Of a stretch of 64,000 nt of DNA, positions 32,707-40,925 are shown piece after piece. Below the pieces are notes generated by a model, which did not search any database, was not told the origin of the DNA, and was given only the letters and a program-made list of their open reading frames with translations. Origin of the DNA: Streptomyces piniterrae (GTDB lineage: Bacteria; Actinomycetota; Actinomycetes; Streptomycetales; Streptomycetaceae); contig NZ_SUMB01000019.1 of the NCBI RefSeq assembly GCF_005048155.1, forward strand, positions 62,001 to 126,000, read 5' to 3'. A program made the translations under genes and the position numbers. The stretch's first letter is position 1; every line of letters starts with the position of its first letter.

Positions 32707-33417
32707 CTACGACCAGGTGGCCACGAAGTAGCCGACGCCGTACGGCGCCTCGTCGCGGAGGAGTTCGCCGCGCAGGCCCGCGCCCTGGGCCGCGCCGGCC
32801 AGGACCTGCCAGCAGGCCCGTCCGGACGCCTGGAGGTCGGCGGCCAGTTCCTCGTCGAGGGCGGTCAGTGCGGCGATGTCCGCGGCGCCGAGGGCGCGGG
32901 CCGCCTCGGCGTCGAACGCCTCGGCTCGCTCGTCGAAGTAGCCCGGCGCCTTCACCGACCGGCAGGCGCTGCCGTCGCCCATCACCAGAAGCGCCACCCG
33001 GGGCGCCGACGTGGCGATCTCCCGGCCCACCGGCAGGCACCGGTCACGGGGCAGCGGCTCGCCGACGCCCAGGCCCTCCACGGGGGCGTCGGCCCAGTCC
33101 GCCCGGGACAGCAGCCAGGCGCCGACGGACAGCGACGGCGGGAGTTCCCGCTCGGACGAGGTCTCCGCGGCGCCCAGGGTCACCTCGACGTCCACCCCGA
33201 AGCCGCGGAAGGAGCCGACGGCGCCCTGGGGGTGCGGGCCCCGGCCGGCCTGTTCGGCCGGGCCGAGGACGAGCAGCCGGTCCGGGCGGGCGGCGGCCAG
33301 GACGCCGACCGCGTCCAGGGAGGCGGCGCGCAGCGCGTCCAGTTCGGGCGCGGCACCGGCCGCGACCTCCGGGACCAGCAGCGGCGGGCAGGGGCAGATG
33401 GCGGCGGCTACGAGCAT
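32707..33417 (-). CDS. Class III extradiol dioxygenase-like (LigB-type) protein
   Basis: A 236-residue protein resembling the LigB-type catalytic subunit fold of protocatechuate 4,5-dioxygenases: MLVAAAICPCPPLLVPEVA, RPDRLLVLGPAEQ and APRVALLVMGDGSACRS, and a C-terminal PYGVGYFVATWS. Typical metal-binding histidines of true dioxygenases are not evident at the expected positions (the LVLGPAEQ segment lacks the usual His), so catalysis is uncertain. It is 53 bases downstream of miaB on the same strand, a conserved association in Streptomyces as I recall. Confidence 0.7.
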   Translation of the reverse strand: MLVAAAICPCPPLLVPEVAAGAAPELDALRAASLDAVGVLAAARPDRLLVLGPAEQAGRGPHPQGAVGSFRGFGVDVEVTLGAAETSSERELPPSLSVGAWLLSRADWADAPVEGLGVGEPLPRDRCLPVGREIATSAPRVALLVMGDGSACRSVKAPGYFDERAEAFDAEAARALGAADIAALTALDEELAADLQASGRACWQVLAGAAQGAGLRGELLRDEAPYGVGYFVATWS

Positions 33418-33470
33418 GCCACGCAGCGTAACGTCAGGCCGCCGCTGCACCACCGCTGCGCCGCGGCCGC

Positions 33471-34994
33471 TCAGTCGCAGCCGCAGCCCGCCGCGGGGGC
33501 CGGGCTCGGGGCCGGTGCCCCGATGGTGGGCAGCCCCAGCAGGACGCCCCCTGAGGCCTTCTCCGCCGGGGCGGCGTTGCGCTTCTCCCAGGCGTCGCCC
33601 GCGCGGGTACGGCGGATGCCGCGCACCGCGCCCTCGGCCAGGAGGTGGTGCGGAGCGGCGTAGGTGATGTCGACGGTCACCATGTCGCCGGGGCGGATCG
33701 GTTCTTCGGGCCCGGTGCTGTGCTCGTCGTTCACTCCTCGCAAGCTCCGATTGAAGTGCACCAGGCGGCTGTCGGGCGCGCGGCCGGACAGCCGGTGGGT
33801 GGCGTCGTCCTTGCGGCCCTCGCCCTCGGCGACCATGACCTCCAGGGTGCGGCCGACCTGCTTCTTGTTCTCCTCCCAGGAGATCTCCTCCTGGAGGGCG
33901 ACCAGCCGCTCGTAGCGCTCCTGGACGACGGCCTTGGGGATCTGCCCGTCCATGTCGGCCGCCGGGGTGCCGGGCCGCTTGGAGTACTGGAAGGTGAAGG
34001 CCTGCGCGAAGCGGGACTCGCGGACGGTGTGCAGCGTCTGCTCGAAGTCCTCCTCGGTCTCGCCGGGGAAGCCGACGATGATGTCCGTGGAGATCGCGGC
34101 GTCCGGCATGGCCGCACGGACCTTCTCGATGATCCCGAGGAAGCGCTCCTGGCGGTAGGAGCGGCGCATCGCCTTGAGCACGCGGTCCGAGCCGGACTGC
34201 AGCGGCATGTGCAGCTGGTGCATCACGTTCGGCGTCTCGGCCATGGCGGCGATGACGTCGTCGGTGAAGTCGCGGGGGTGCGGGGAGGTGAAGCGGACCC
34301 GCTCCAGGCCCTCGATCGTGCCGCAGGCCCGCAGCAGCTTGGAGAACGCCTCGCGGTCGCCGATGTCGGAGCCGTACGCGTTGACGTTCTGGCCGAGCAA
34401 AGTGATCTCGCTGACGCCCTCGGCGACCAGCGCCTCGACCTCGGCGAGGATGTCGCCCGGCCGGCGGTCCTTCTCCTTGCCGCGCAGCGCCGGGACGATG
34501 CAGAAGGTGCAGGTGTTGTTGCAGCCGACGGAGATGGAGACCCAGGCCGCGTACGAGCTCTCGCGCCGGGTGGGCAGGGTCGAGGGGAACGCCTCCAGCG
34601 ATTCGGCGATCTCGACCTGCGCCTCCTCCTGGACACGGGCACGCTCCAGCAGCACCGGCAGCTTGCCGATGTTGTGCGTCCCGAAGACCACGTCGACCCA
34701 GGGGGCCCTCTTGACGATGGTGTCGCGGTCCTTCTGGGCGAGGCAGCCGCCGACGGCGATCTGCATGCCGGGCCGCGCGGCCTTCTTCGGGGCGAGCTGC
34801 CCGAGGTTCCCGTAGAGCCGGTTGTCGGCGTTCTCCCGCACCGCGCAGGTGTTGAAGACGACGACATCGGCGCCATCGGAGTCCTTGGGCGCGGGCACAT
34901 AGCCGGCGTCCTCCAGCAGGCCCGACAGCCGCTCGGAGTCGTGGACGTTCATCTGGCACCCGTAGGTGCGCACCTCGTATGTCTTCGCACTCAT
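33471..34994 (-). CDS. miaB: tRNA-2-methylthio-N6-isopentenyladenosine synthase
   Basis: A 507-residue radical SAM methylthiotransferase that completes ms2i6A37 in tRNA. The N-terminal MTTase domain has cysteines in RTYGCQMN (Cys13), VFNTCAVRE and VGGCLAQ for the auxiliary cluster; the radical SAM CxxxCxxC is GCNNTCTFC. A TRAM domain follows (DDATHRLSGRAPDSRLVHF to VDITYAAPHHLLAEG). The last about 50 residues are a Pro/Ala extension ending GCGCD, absent from most MiaB proteins. ATG 34994 gives MSAKTYEVRTYGCQM. Confidence 0.95.
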   Translation of the reverse strand: MSAKTYEVRTYGCQMNVHDSERLSGLLEDAGYVPAPKDSDGADVVVFNTCAVRENADNRLYGNLGQLAPKKAARPGMQIAVGGCLAQKDRDTIVKRAPWVDVVFGTHNIGKLPVLLERARVQEEAQVEIAESLEAFPSTLPTRRESSYAAWVSISVGCNNTCTFCIVPALRGKEKDRRPGDILAEVEALVAEGVSEITLLGQNVNAYGSDIGDREAFSKLLRACGTIEGLERVRFTSPHPRDFTDDVIAAMAETPNVMHQLHMPLQSGSDRVLKAMRRSYRQERFLGIIEKVRAAMPDAAISTDIIVGFPGETEEDFEQTLHTVRESRFAQAFTFQYSKRPGTPAADMDGQIPKAVVQERYERLVALQEEISWEENKKQVGRTLEVMVAEGEGRKDDATHRLSGRAPDSRLVHFNRSLRGVNDEHSTGPEEPIRPGDMVTVDITYAAPHHLLAEGAVRGIRRTRAGDAWEKRNAAPAEKASGGVLLGLPTIGAPAPSPAPAAGCGCD

Positions 34995-35072
34995 CTCAAT
35001 CGACCAGGGTACGTGCTCGCAGCGGACCCCCGCCCCTCCCTTTCCCGGTCCGGGCCTGGCAGGATCCCGCCC

Positions 35073-36071
35073 ATGGGCACAGCACTCCCCCACATAGCCG
35101 GCCGCCGGGCGATCCAGGCGGCCATCGCGGCGCTGGCCGGGCTCGGGCTGCTGCTGTGGTGGCTGCTGTCGATGGGCGGCCCGCCCTCGCCCGGCGGGAA
35201 GGTGACCCTGGCCACGGGGGTGCCGACCGGGGTGTACGCGCGCTACGGGGAGCTGCTGAAGCAGGATCTGGCCCGTGATCTTCCCGAGGTGGATCTGCGG
35301 CTGACGCGCAGCGAGGGGTCGATCGACAATCTGCGGCAGCTGGTGGCCGGGCGCGCGAAGTTCACCATCGCCACGGCGGACGCGGTGGCGACGTACCAGC
35401 GCAGGGGCGAGCCGGGCGCGGACCGGCTGCGGGCGTGTGCCCGGCTGTACGACGACTACATGCACCTGGTGGTGCCGAAGAACTCCGCGGTGCGCTCGAC
35501 GAAGGACCTGCGGCGGCTGCGGGTGGGTGTCGGGGCGGACGGCTCCGGCGTACAGCTGATCACCAAGCAGCTGCTGGAGGCCGCGGGACTGGACTTCGAC
35601 AAGGACATCGAGCCGGTACGGGTCGGCATCGACGAGATGCCCGCGCTGCTGGAGCGCGGCAAGCTGGACGCGTTCTTCTGGTCGGGCGGGCTGCCGACCG
35701 CGGCGCTTCAGCATCTGGTGGACCGGTACCCGGTGCGGCTGGTCCAGCTCGGCGATCTGAGTCCGGCGCTGCACCGGCAGGGTGAGCGGACCCGCTACTA
35801 CCGGGCGGCGGTGATGCCCGCCGACGCGTACCCGAAGGCCCAGGACGGGCAGGCGGTGAAGACGATCGCGGTGGCGAATCTGCTGGTGACGACCGACCGG
35901 GAGGACGCCGCGCTGACGGAGGGCATCACCCGGACCGTCATCAAGAGCCGGGACTGGATCGGGCGCCAGGTGCACGCCGCGCAGAAGGTGGACCTGCGGA
36001 CGGCGGTGTTCACCGATCCGCTGGCCCTGCACCGGGGGGCGCGGCGCTATTACGTGTCGGTCAAGCCCTGA
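35073..36071 (+). CDS. TAXI-family TRAP solute-binding protein
   Basis: A 332-residue protein with an uncleaved-looking N-terminal membrane segment (IQAAIAALAGLGLLLWWLLS) and a periplasmic-type TAXI domain: VTLATGVPTGVYARYGELLK, EGSIDNLRQLVAGRAKFTIATAD, RVGVGADGSGVQLITKQLL, DAFFWSGGLPTAAL. TAXI proteins capture small organic anions for TRAP transporters, but no DctQ/DctM membrane genes are adjacent. AGGAT precedes ATG 35073. It starts 79 bases from miaB on the opposite strand. It may serve a distant permease or act as a sensor. Confidence 0.85.
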   Translation: MGTALPHIAGRRAIQAAIAALAGLGLLLWWLLSMGGPPSPGGKVTLATGVPTGVYARYGELLKQDLARDLPEVDLRLTRSEGSIDNLRQLVAGRAKFTIATADAVATYQRRGEPGADRLRACARLYDDYMHLVVPKNSAVRSTKDLRRLRVGVGADGSGVQLITKQLLEAAGLDFDKDIEPVRVGIDEMPALLERGKLDAFFWSGGLPTAALQHLVDRYPVRLVQLGDLSPALHRQGERTRYYRAAVMPADAYPKAQDGQAVKTIAVANLLVTTDREDAALTEGITRTVIKSRDWIGRQVHAAQKVDLRTAVFTDPLALHRGARRYYVSVKP

Positions 36072-36095
36072 GCGAGGGCGCGCCACGGAAACGGG

Positions 36096-36132
36096 ACGGG
36101 GCCCGCACCGGTGTGACCGGTGCGGGCCCCGT
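36096..36132. terminator. Bidirectional terminator between TAXI gene and cold-shock gene
   Basis: ACGGGGCCCGCACCGGT (36096-36112) pairs perfectly with its complement at 36116-36132 around GTG, a 17-bp stem between convergent genes. Confidence 0.9.
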
Positions 36133-36151
36133 CCGCGGGACGCATGGTGCG

Positions 36152-36355
36152 TCAGGCGGTGACGATGTTCTCCGCCTGCGGGCCCTTGGGGCCCTGGGTC
36201 ACGTCGAAGGTGACCTTCTGGCCCTCGAGGAGCTCACGGAAGCCCTGGGCGGCGATGTTCGAGTAGTGGGCGAAGACGTCGGGGCCGCCGCCGTCCTGCT
36301 CGATGAAGCCGAAGCCCTTTTCCGAGTTGAACCACTTCACGGTGCCGGAAGCCAT
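36152..36355 (-). CDS. Cold-shock-domain protein
   Basis: A 67-residue single CSD protein that binds single-stranded RNA/DNA. RNP1 KGFGFIEQ and RNP2 VFAHYSNI are present, and the start MASGTVKWFNSEKGF is the standard CspA-family start. ATG 36355 has AAGGAG 6 bases upstream. Its 5' leader extends into the 200-base gap upstream, as is usual for cold-shock mRNAs. Streptomyces have many paralogues; which one this is cannot be said. Confidence 0.95.
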   Translation of the reverse strand: MASGTVKWFNSEKGFGFIEQDGGGPDVFAHYSNIAAQGFRELLEGQKVTFDVTQGPKGPQAENIVTA

Positions 36356-36556
36356 AGTTTTCTCCTTCTTGGAAACCGGAGACCGCACTTCACGGCCTCC
36401 TTGTCGCGGAGATGATCGCCCGACACCGGAACAGGTCCGGAAAAACAAGGAACGCCCGGGGCTACAAGCCTCCAGGCGCCAAATTCATGGGTACCACAAC
36501 TGCAACGTCGTCGACCGTAGCACAGGTGCCGGCCGGGCAGAGGATCTTCCCGCTGC
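36356..36556 (-). other. Leader and promoter region of the cold-shock gene
   Basis: A 201-base gene-free stretch upstream of the cold-shock ATG. It includes AAGGAG, T-rich CTTGTTTTTCC (36453-36443 on the minus strand) and, further up, GTGCTACGGT whose TACGGT (36517-36512) could be a -10. An overlapping upstream frame is not credible as protein. Long structured leaders are typical for this gene family. Confidence 0.4.
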
Positions 36557-37972
36557 TCAGGGGGCCGAGCGGGGCACGGTGACGGTGACCTGGAGGCCGT
36601 GCGGCGGGTGCGGTGCGTAGGCGATGGTGGCGCCCCCCGCGGCGAGCAGGGCGCGGGTGATCGACAGGCCGAGGCCGGAGCCGGAGATGTTCTGGTGGCG
36701 GCTGCTGCGCCAGAAGCGGTCGCCGACCCGGGCGAGCTCGTCGTCGGTCAGGCCGGGGCCGCGGTCGGCGACGGTGATACGGACCCGCTCGCCGTCCGGC
36801 GCGACGTCCACGGTGACCGGCTCGCCGGCCGGGGTGAACTTCAGGGCGTTGTCGACGACCGCGTCCAGGGCGCTGGAGAGGGCGACCGGGTCGGCCCAGC
36901 CGGTGACCGCGGTGTGGCCCTCATAGGTGAGGCGGACGCCCTTGTCGTCGGCGAGCGGGCGCCAGGAGTCGACGCGTTCCACGGCGAGCGCCGCGACATC
37001 GGTGAGCTGGAGGTCGGCGGGGGCGTGCTCGGCGAGCGCCAGGTCGAGAAGGTCGTCCAGGACGCTGGCCAGGCGTTTGCCCTCGGTGCGTACCGACGCG
37101 ATCTCCTCGTTGCCTTCGGGGAGTTCGAGGGCCAGCAGCTCGATGCGCAGCAGGAGCGCGGCGAGCGGGTTGCGCAGCTGGTGGGAGGCGTCGGCGACGA
37201 AGGCGCGCTGCTGTTCCAGGACTTCTTCGACGTTGTCGGCCATCTCGTTGAACGAGCGGGCCAGCCGGCGGAGTTCGGGCGGTCCCGCGGTGGCGGCGAC
37301 GCGGGATTTCATCCGGCCGGTGGCGATGTCGTGGCTGGCCACGTCCAGCACCCGTACGGGGCGCAGCACCCAGCCGGTGAGACGGAAGGCGGCGGCGACG
37401 GCGACGAGCATGGCCGCGCACTCGCCGGCCGCGATCAGCAGCCAGCCGTGCAGGATGCGGGAGCGCAGCTGTCCGGTGGGCGAGTCGGTGACGACGACGG
37501 CGACCACGTCCCCGTCGCGGATGACGGGTGAGGCGACGGGGATGCGGCCGTCGGTGTCCCAGGGCCAGATCTGCCGGGGGTCGTGGCTGCGGCGGCCGGC
37601 CAGTGCCTCGCTGAAGGCCTGTGCGCCCTCGCCCTCGTCGGGCACCGGCAGCGCCTGCGGTGCCCTCGCCATCGGGGTGTGGTCACGGTAGAAGACGCCG
37701 GCGCGGATGCCGTAGAGGTCGTAGTAGCGCGCCAGCTCGGCGCCGAGGGTGGCGCACCGCTCGTCCTCGTCGGGGCTCTTGGTGGCGGCGTCGGCATCGG
37801 GGCGGGCGGTGACGAACTGGGCGAGGGAGGCGAACCGGGCGGCGTCGTCGATCCGGTCGACGACGACCCGCTGCTGTTCCACCCCGGCCGTGATGACGCC
37901 GAGCGGGATGCCGAGCGCGAGCAGCACACCGGCCATGAGGACGATGAGGAGCGGGAGGAGTCGGGTGCGCAC
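36557..37972 (-). CDS. Sensor histidine kinase
   Basis: A 471-residue membrane kinase. TM1 is about 5-30, an extracellular sensor region spans about 31-172 (with FASLAQFVTARPDADAA and YYDLYGIRAGVFYRDHTP), TM2 is about 174-198, then HAMP. The phosphoacceptor is His264 in ADASHQLRNPLAAL; N box DNALKF, G1 VADRGPGL and G2 GSGLGLSI are intact. GTG 37972 lies 16 bases after the response regulator stop, so the pair is cotranscribed. It diverges from gluABCD, suggesting a role in amino-acid transport control, which is inference. Confidence 0.93.
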   Translation of the reverse strand: MRTRLLPLLIVLMAGVLLALGIPLGVITAGVEQQRVVVDRIDDAARFASLAQFVTARPDADAATKSPDEDERCATLGAELARYYDLYGIRAGVFYRDHTPMARAPQALPVPDEGEGAQAFSEALAGRRSHDPRQIWPWDTDGRIPVASPVIRDGDVVAVVVTDSPTGQLRSRILHGWLLIAAGECAAMLVAVAAAFRLTGWVLRPVRVLDVASHDIATGRMKSRVAATAGPPELRRLARSFNEMADNVEEVLEQQRAFVADASHQLRNPLAALLLRIELLALELPEGNEEIASVRTEGKRLASVLDDLLDLALAEHAPADLQLTDVAALAVERVDSWRPLADDKGVRLTYEGHTAVTGWADPVALSSALDAVVDNALKFTPAGEPVTVDVAPDGERVRITVADRGPGLTDDELARVGDRFWRSSRHQNISGSGLGLSITRALLAAGGATIAYAPHPPHGLQVTVTVPRSAP

Positions 37973-37988
37973 GTGCTCGCGGCGGCCG

Positions 37989-38723
37989 TCAGGAGGCGGG
38001 GGGCTCGGGAGCGGCCGGCTGCCCGGAGGCGGGCACGACGAGGCGGTAGCCGACGCCGCGGACCGTCTCGATCAGGGCCGGCATGCGCAGTTTGGCGCGG
38101 AGTGAGGCGATATGCACCTCCAGGGTCCGGCCGGTGCCCTCCCAACTCGTCCGCCACACCTCGCTGATGATCTGCTCCCGGCGGAACACCACGCCGGGAC
38201 GCTGTGCCAGCAGCGCGAGCAGATCGAACTCCTTGCGGGTGAGCGGAACCGTGGTGCCGTCCACGGACACCTGGCGGGTGGGGAGTTCGACGGTGACCGC
38301 ACCGAGCCGCAGCGGCTCCTCGACGGCGCCGTCCTCGGGCGGCTGGTCGCCGCCGCCCGCACCCCGCCGGCTCACCGCGTGGATCCTGGCCAGCAGCTCC
38401 CCGGTGTCGTACGGCTTGACGACATAGTCGTCGGCGCCGAGGTTGAGGCCGTGGATGCGCGAACGGACGTCGGACCGCGCGGTGACCATGATCACCGGGG
38501 TGGCGCAGATCTTGCGGATCCGGCCGCACACCTCGAAGCCGTCCTGATCGGGCAGGCCCAGGTCGAGCAGCACCACCGCGAACGGCTCGGCGGCGTCCGG
38601 CAGCAGCGCCCGCAGCGCCTCCTCGCCGTTACGCGCGTGCACGACGGACAGGCCGTGCTTGGCCAGCACCGCGGACAGGGCCGCGGCCACGTGATCGTCG
38701 TCTTCGACCAGCAGCAGTCTCAT
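37989..38723 (-). CDS. OmpR-family response regulator
   Basis: A 244-residue regulator: receiver domain 1-118 with acidic pocket VEDDD, phosphoacceptor Asp54 (VVLLDLGLPD), Thr in MVTAR and Lys in VVKPYDTGELL; winged-helix DNA-binding domain about 142-230 (LTRKEFDLLALLAQRPGVVF, RTLEVHIASLRAKL, ETVRGVGYRL). ATG 38723 follows GAGGAGGGGG. Partner of the kinase downstream, divergent from the glutamate-type transporter genes. Confidence 0.95.
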   Translation of the reverse strand: MRLLLVEDDDHVAAALSAVLAKHGLSVVHARNGEEALRALLPDAAEPFAVVLLDLGLPDQDGFEVCGRIRKICATPVIMVTARSDVRSRIHGLNLGADDYVVKPYDTGELLARIHAVSRRGAGGGDQPPEDGAVEEPLRLGAVTVELPTRQVSVDGTTVPLTRKEFDLLALLAQRPGVVFRREQIISEVWRTSWEGTGRTLEVHIASLRAKLRMPALIETVRGVGYRLVVPASGQPAAPEPPAS

Positions 38724-38750
38724 CGGCCCCCTCCTCTGTGTGCGATCGGA

Positions 38751-38817
38751 CATGCGCGGTCGCGCGCATGCATTTAGGCCAAAGGGCATCTACGGCGATG
38801 AACGGCACCCACGTCAA
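38751..38817 (-). promoter_or_regulatory. Promoter and inverted repeat upstream of the response regulator
   Basis: On the minus strand TTGACG (38817-38812) and TAGATG (38792-38787) separated by 19 bases form a plausible housekeeping promoter. Downstream, CATGCGCG (38751-38758) and CGCGCATG (38763-38770) form an 8-bp inverted repeat with a 4-base centre, in the 5' leader, a candidate operator or hairpin. Confidence 0.45.
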
Positions 38818-38959
38818 GAGGGGGCCACCTCCGCGCCGCCATCCGTTACCCAGCCGGTACGGCCCCGCACACCCACCCCACATCTCTGTGGCGTTCCCTC
38901 TTCACGCGGAGTGTCCCGCCGCAGCCGGATCGTTATGCTCAATTCTCCCTCAGATGTAA

Positions 38960-38988
38960 TGACGCTGGTCGAAAGCCCTCACTAGGGT
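38960..38988 (+). promoter_or_regulatory. Promoter of gluABCD
   Basis: TGACGC (38960-38965) and TAGGGT (38983-38988) are 17 bases apart, a good Streptomyces vegetative promoter, 33 bases before the first gene's start codon. GAGGAGGACGGAG follows as ribosome binding region. Confidence 0.5.
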
Positions 38989-39021
38989 CCTCCCAACCGA
39001 GGAGGACGGAGCTACACGCCG

Positions 39022-39807
39022 ATGAGCGAAGTATCGGTGACCAAGAACGCCGAGGGTCCCGCGCCCGCGGGGGATCAGCTGGTCGTGCTGGACAACGTGA
39101 ACAAGCACTTCGGCGCGCTGCACGTGCTCCAGGACATCGACCTGACGATCAAGCGCGGCGAGGTCGTCGTCGTGATCGGGCCCTCGGGGTCCGGCAAGTC
39201 GACGCTCTGCCGCACGATCAACCGCCTGGAGACGATAGACAGCGGCAGCATCACCATCGACGGCAAGCCGTTGCCGCAGGAGGGGCGGGAGTTGGCGCGG
39301 CTGCGCGCCGACGTGGGCATGGTCTTCCAGTCCTTCAACCTCTTCGCACACAAGACGGTGCTGGAGAACGTGATGCTGGGCCAGACCAAGGTCCGCAAAA
39401 CGGACAAGGCGGCCGCCGCGAAGAAGGCCCGTGGGCTGCTGGACCGGGTCGGTGTCGGCACCCAGGCGGACAAGTACCCCGCGCAGCTGTCCGGTGGTCA
39501 GCAGCAGCGAGTGGCGATCGCCCGTGCGCTGGCGATGGACCCGAAGGTGATGCTGTTCGACGAGCCGACGTCGGCGCTCGACCCGGAAATGATCAACGAG
39601 GTGCTGGACGTGATGCAGCAGCTCGCCCGGGAGGGCATGACGATGGTCGTCGTCACCCATGAGATGGGCTTCGCGCGCTCCGCGGCGAACCGTGTCGTCT
39701 TCATGGCGGACGGCCGCATCATCGAAGAGGCGGAGCCGAACCAGTTCTTCAACAACCCGCGCAGCGACCGCGCGAAGGACTTCCTGTCGAAGATCCTTCA
39801 CCACTGA
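39022..39807 (+). CDS. gluA: Glutamate/polar amino acid ABC transporter ATPase
   Basis: A 261-residue ATP-binding subunit. Walker A GPSGSGKST, Q-loop GMVFQSFNLFAH, signature LSGGQQQR, Walker B VMLFDEPTSALD and H-loop VTHEM are all present. The family pattern NRLETIDSGSI is that of polar amino acid importers (GluA/GlnQ). With gluB, gluC and gluD it forms the glutamate uptake operon described in Corynebacterium and conserved in Streptomyces. The N-terminus has about 15 extra residues before the ATPase fold (SEVSVTKNAEGPAPAG). ATG 39022 uses the GGAGG region upstream. Confidence 0.95.
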   Translation: MSEVSVTKNAEGPAPAGDQLVVLDNVNKHFGALHVLQDIDLTIKRGEVVVVIGPSGSGKSTLCRTINRLETIDSGSITIDGKPLPQEGRELARLRADVGMVFQSFNLFAHKTVLENVMLGQTKVRKTDKAAAAKKARGLLDRVGVGTQADKYPAQLSGGQQQRVAIARALAMDPKVMLFDEPTSALDPEMINEVLDVMQQLAREGMTMVVVTHEMGFARSAANRVVFMADGRIIEEAEPNQFFNNPRSDRAKDFLSKILHH

Positions 39808-39873
39808 CCTTCACTGAGGCCGCGGTTGGGCCACGATGATTGCCAACACCTGTTGAACCAAAGGATGTTCACC

Positions 39874-40785
39874 ATGAGGATTCGTAAGACGGCTGCGGCG
39901 GGTGCGGTGGTGCTCGCGCTGGCGATGACGGCGACCGCGTGCGGCGGCGAGTCGGGCACCGCGGGCGACAAGCCCGCCGGCGGCGACGTTTTCAGCGGCA
40001 ACTACAAGGCCGCCAAGGACGTCAAGGTCGACTCGGCGGTGCTGAAGAAGGCGCAGAAGGCCAAGAAGATCACCATTGGTGTCAAGGCCGACCAGCCTTT
40101 CCTGGGCTTCCAGGACCCGTCGACGAAGAAGTACTCCGGCTTCGACATCGAGATCGCCAAGATGGTCGCCGCCGACCTGGGCTTCTCGTCGGACCAGATC
40201 GAATTCAAGACGATCAACTCCAACAGCCGTGAGACCACGATCTCCAAGGGCGCCATCGACTACTACGTCGGCACCTACACGATCAACGACGAGCGCAAGC
40301 AGCAGGTCGGCTTCGCGGGCCCGTACTACACCGCGGGCGCGGACCTCCTGGTGGCCAAGAGCGACAAGTCCATCAAGGGCGCGGACTCCCTCAAGGGCAA
40401 GAAGGTCTGCTCGATCGTCGGCTCGACTCCTCTCCAGGAGATCAAGAAGGCGAAGTACGGCGCCGACACCATCGAGGACGCGACGTACTCGGACTGCGTG
40501 AAGAAGCTGATCGACGGCCAGGTCCAGGCGGTGACCACGGACGACGCGATCCTCAAGGGCTACGCCGCCCAGCGTCCCGAGAAGCTCAGGGTCGTCGGCA
40601 AGCCGTTCACCAAGGAGCCCTACGGCGTCGGCATGATCAAGGACGACAAGGCCCTGCGCGACGCGATCACCACCGCGCTGGAGAAGCACATCAAGAACGG
40701 TGACTACCAGAGGGCTTACGAGGGCACGCTCGGCAAGTCCGGCTCGGAGTACGTCGCCCCCGAGACGCCGCTGCCGCGGTACTGA
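39874..40785 (+). CDS. gluB: Glutamate ABC transporter substrate-binding lipoprotein
   Basis: A 303-residue type-II-fold binding protein. RKTAAAGAVVLALAMTATACGG is a lipoprotein signal peptide with cleavage before the Cys. The SBP_bac_3 signature appears as GFDIEIAKMVAADLGF, with ligand-contact region INDERKQQVGFAGPYYTAGADLLV. ATG 39874 has AAGGA 8 bases upstream; an in-frame upstream codon at 39826 would spoil the signal peptide. Lysine-rich charge pattern is typical of Streptomyces binding proteins. A hairpin follows before the permease gene. Confidence 0.95.
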   Translation: MRIRKTAAAGAVVLALAMTATACGGESGTAGDKPAGGDVFSGNYKAAKDVKVDSAVLKKAQKAKKITIGVKADQPFLGFQDPSTKKYSGFDIEIAKMVAADLGFSSDQIEFKTINSNSRETTISKGAIDYYVGTYTINDERKQQVGFAGPYYTAGADLLVAKSDKSIKGADSLKGKKVCSIVGSTPLQEIKKAKYGADTIEDATYSDCVKKLIDGQVQAVTTDDAILKGYAAQRPEKLRVVGKPFTKEPYGVGMIKDDKALRDAITTALEKHIKNGDYQRAYEGTLGKSGSEYVAPETPLPRY

Positions 40786-40814
40786 GGCGCTCCGCGCACT
40801 CATCTGACTGCGCC

Positions 40815-40848
40815 GCCCCGTACGCCCGCCGCGGCGGGTGTACGGGGC
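40815..40848 (+). terminator. Intercistronic hairpin between gluB and gluC
   Basis: GCCCCGTACGCCCGCC (40815-40830) pairs with GGCGGGTGTACGGGGC (40833-40848), one G-T pair, followed by GCGCCGTTTAA. Its position suggests partial termination or 3' protection that raises binding protein over permease. Confidence 0.7.
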
Positions 40849-40925
40849 GCGCCGTTTAACCGCCCGCCCCAGGCTCCCTGTCCGCTCTTGCCCGCCGTCG
40901 ACCCGACCGCTACCGCGGAGACCCC

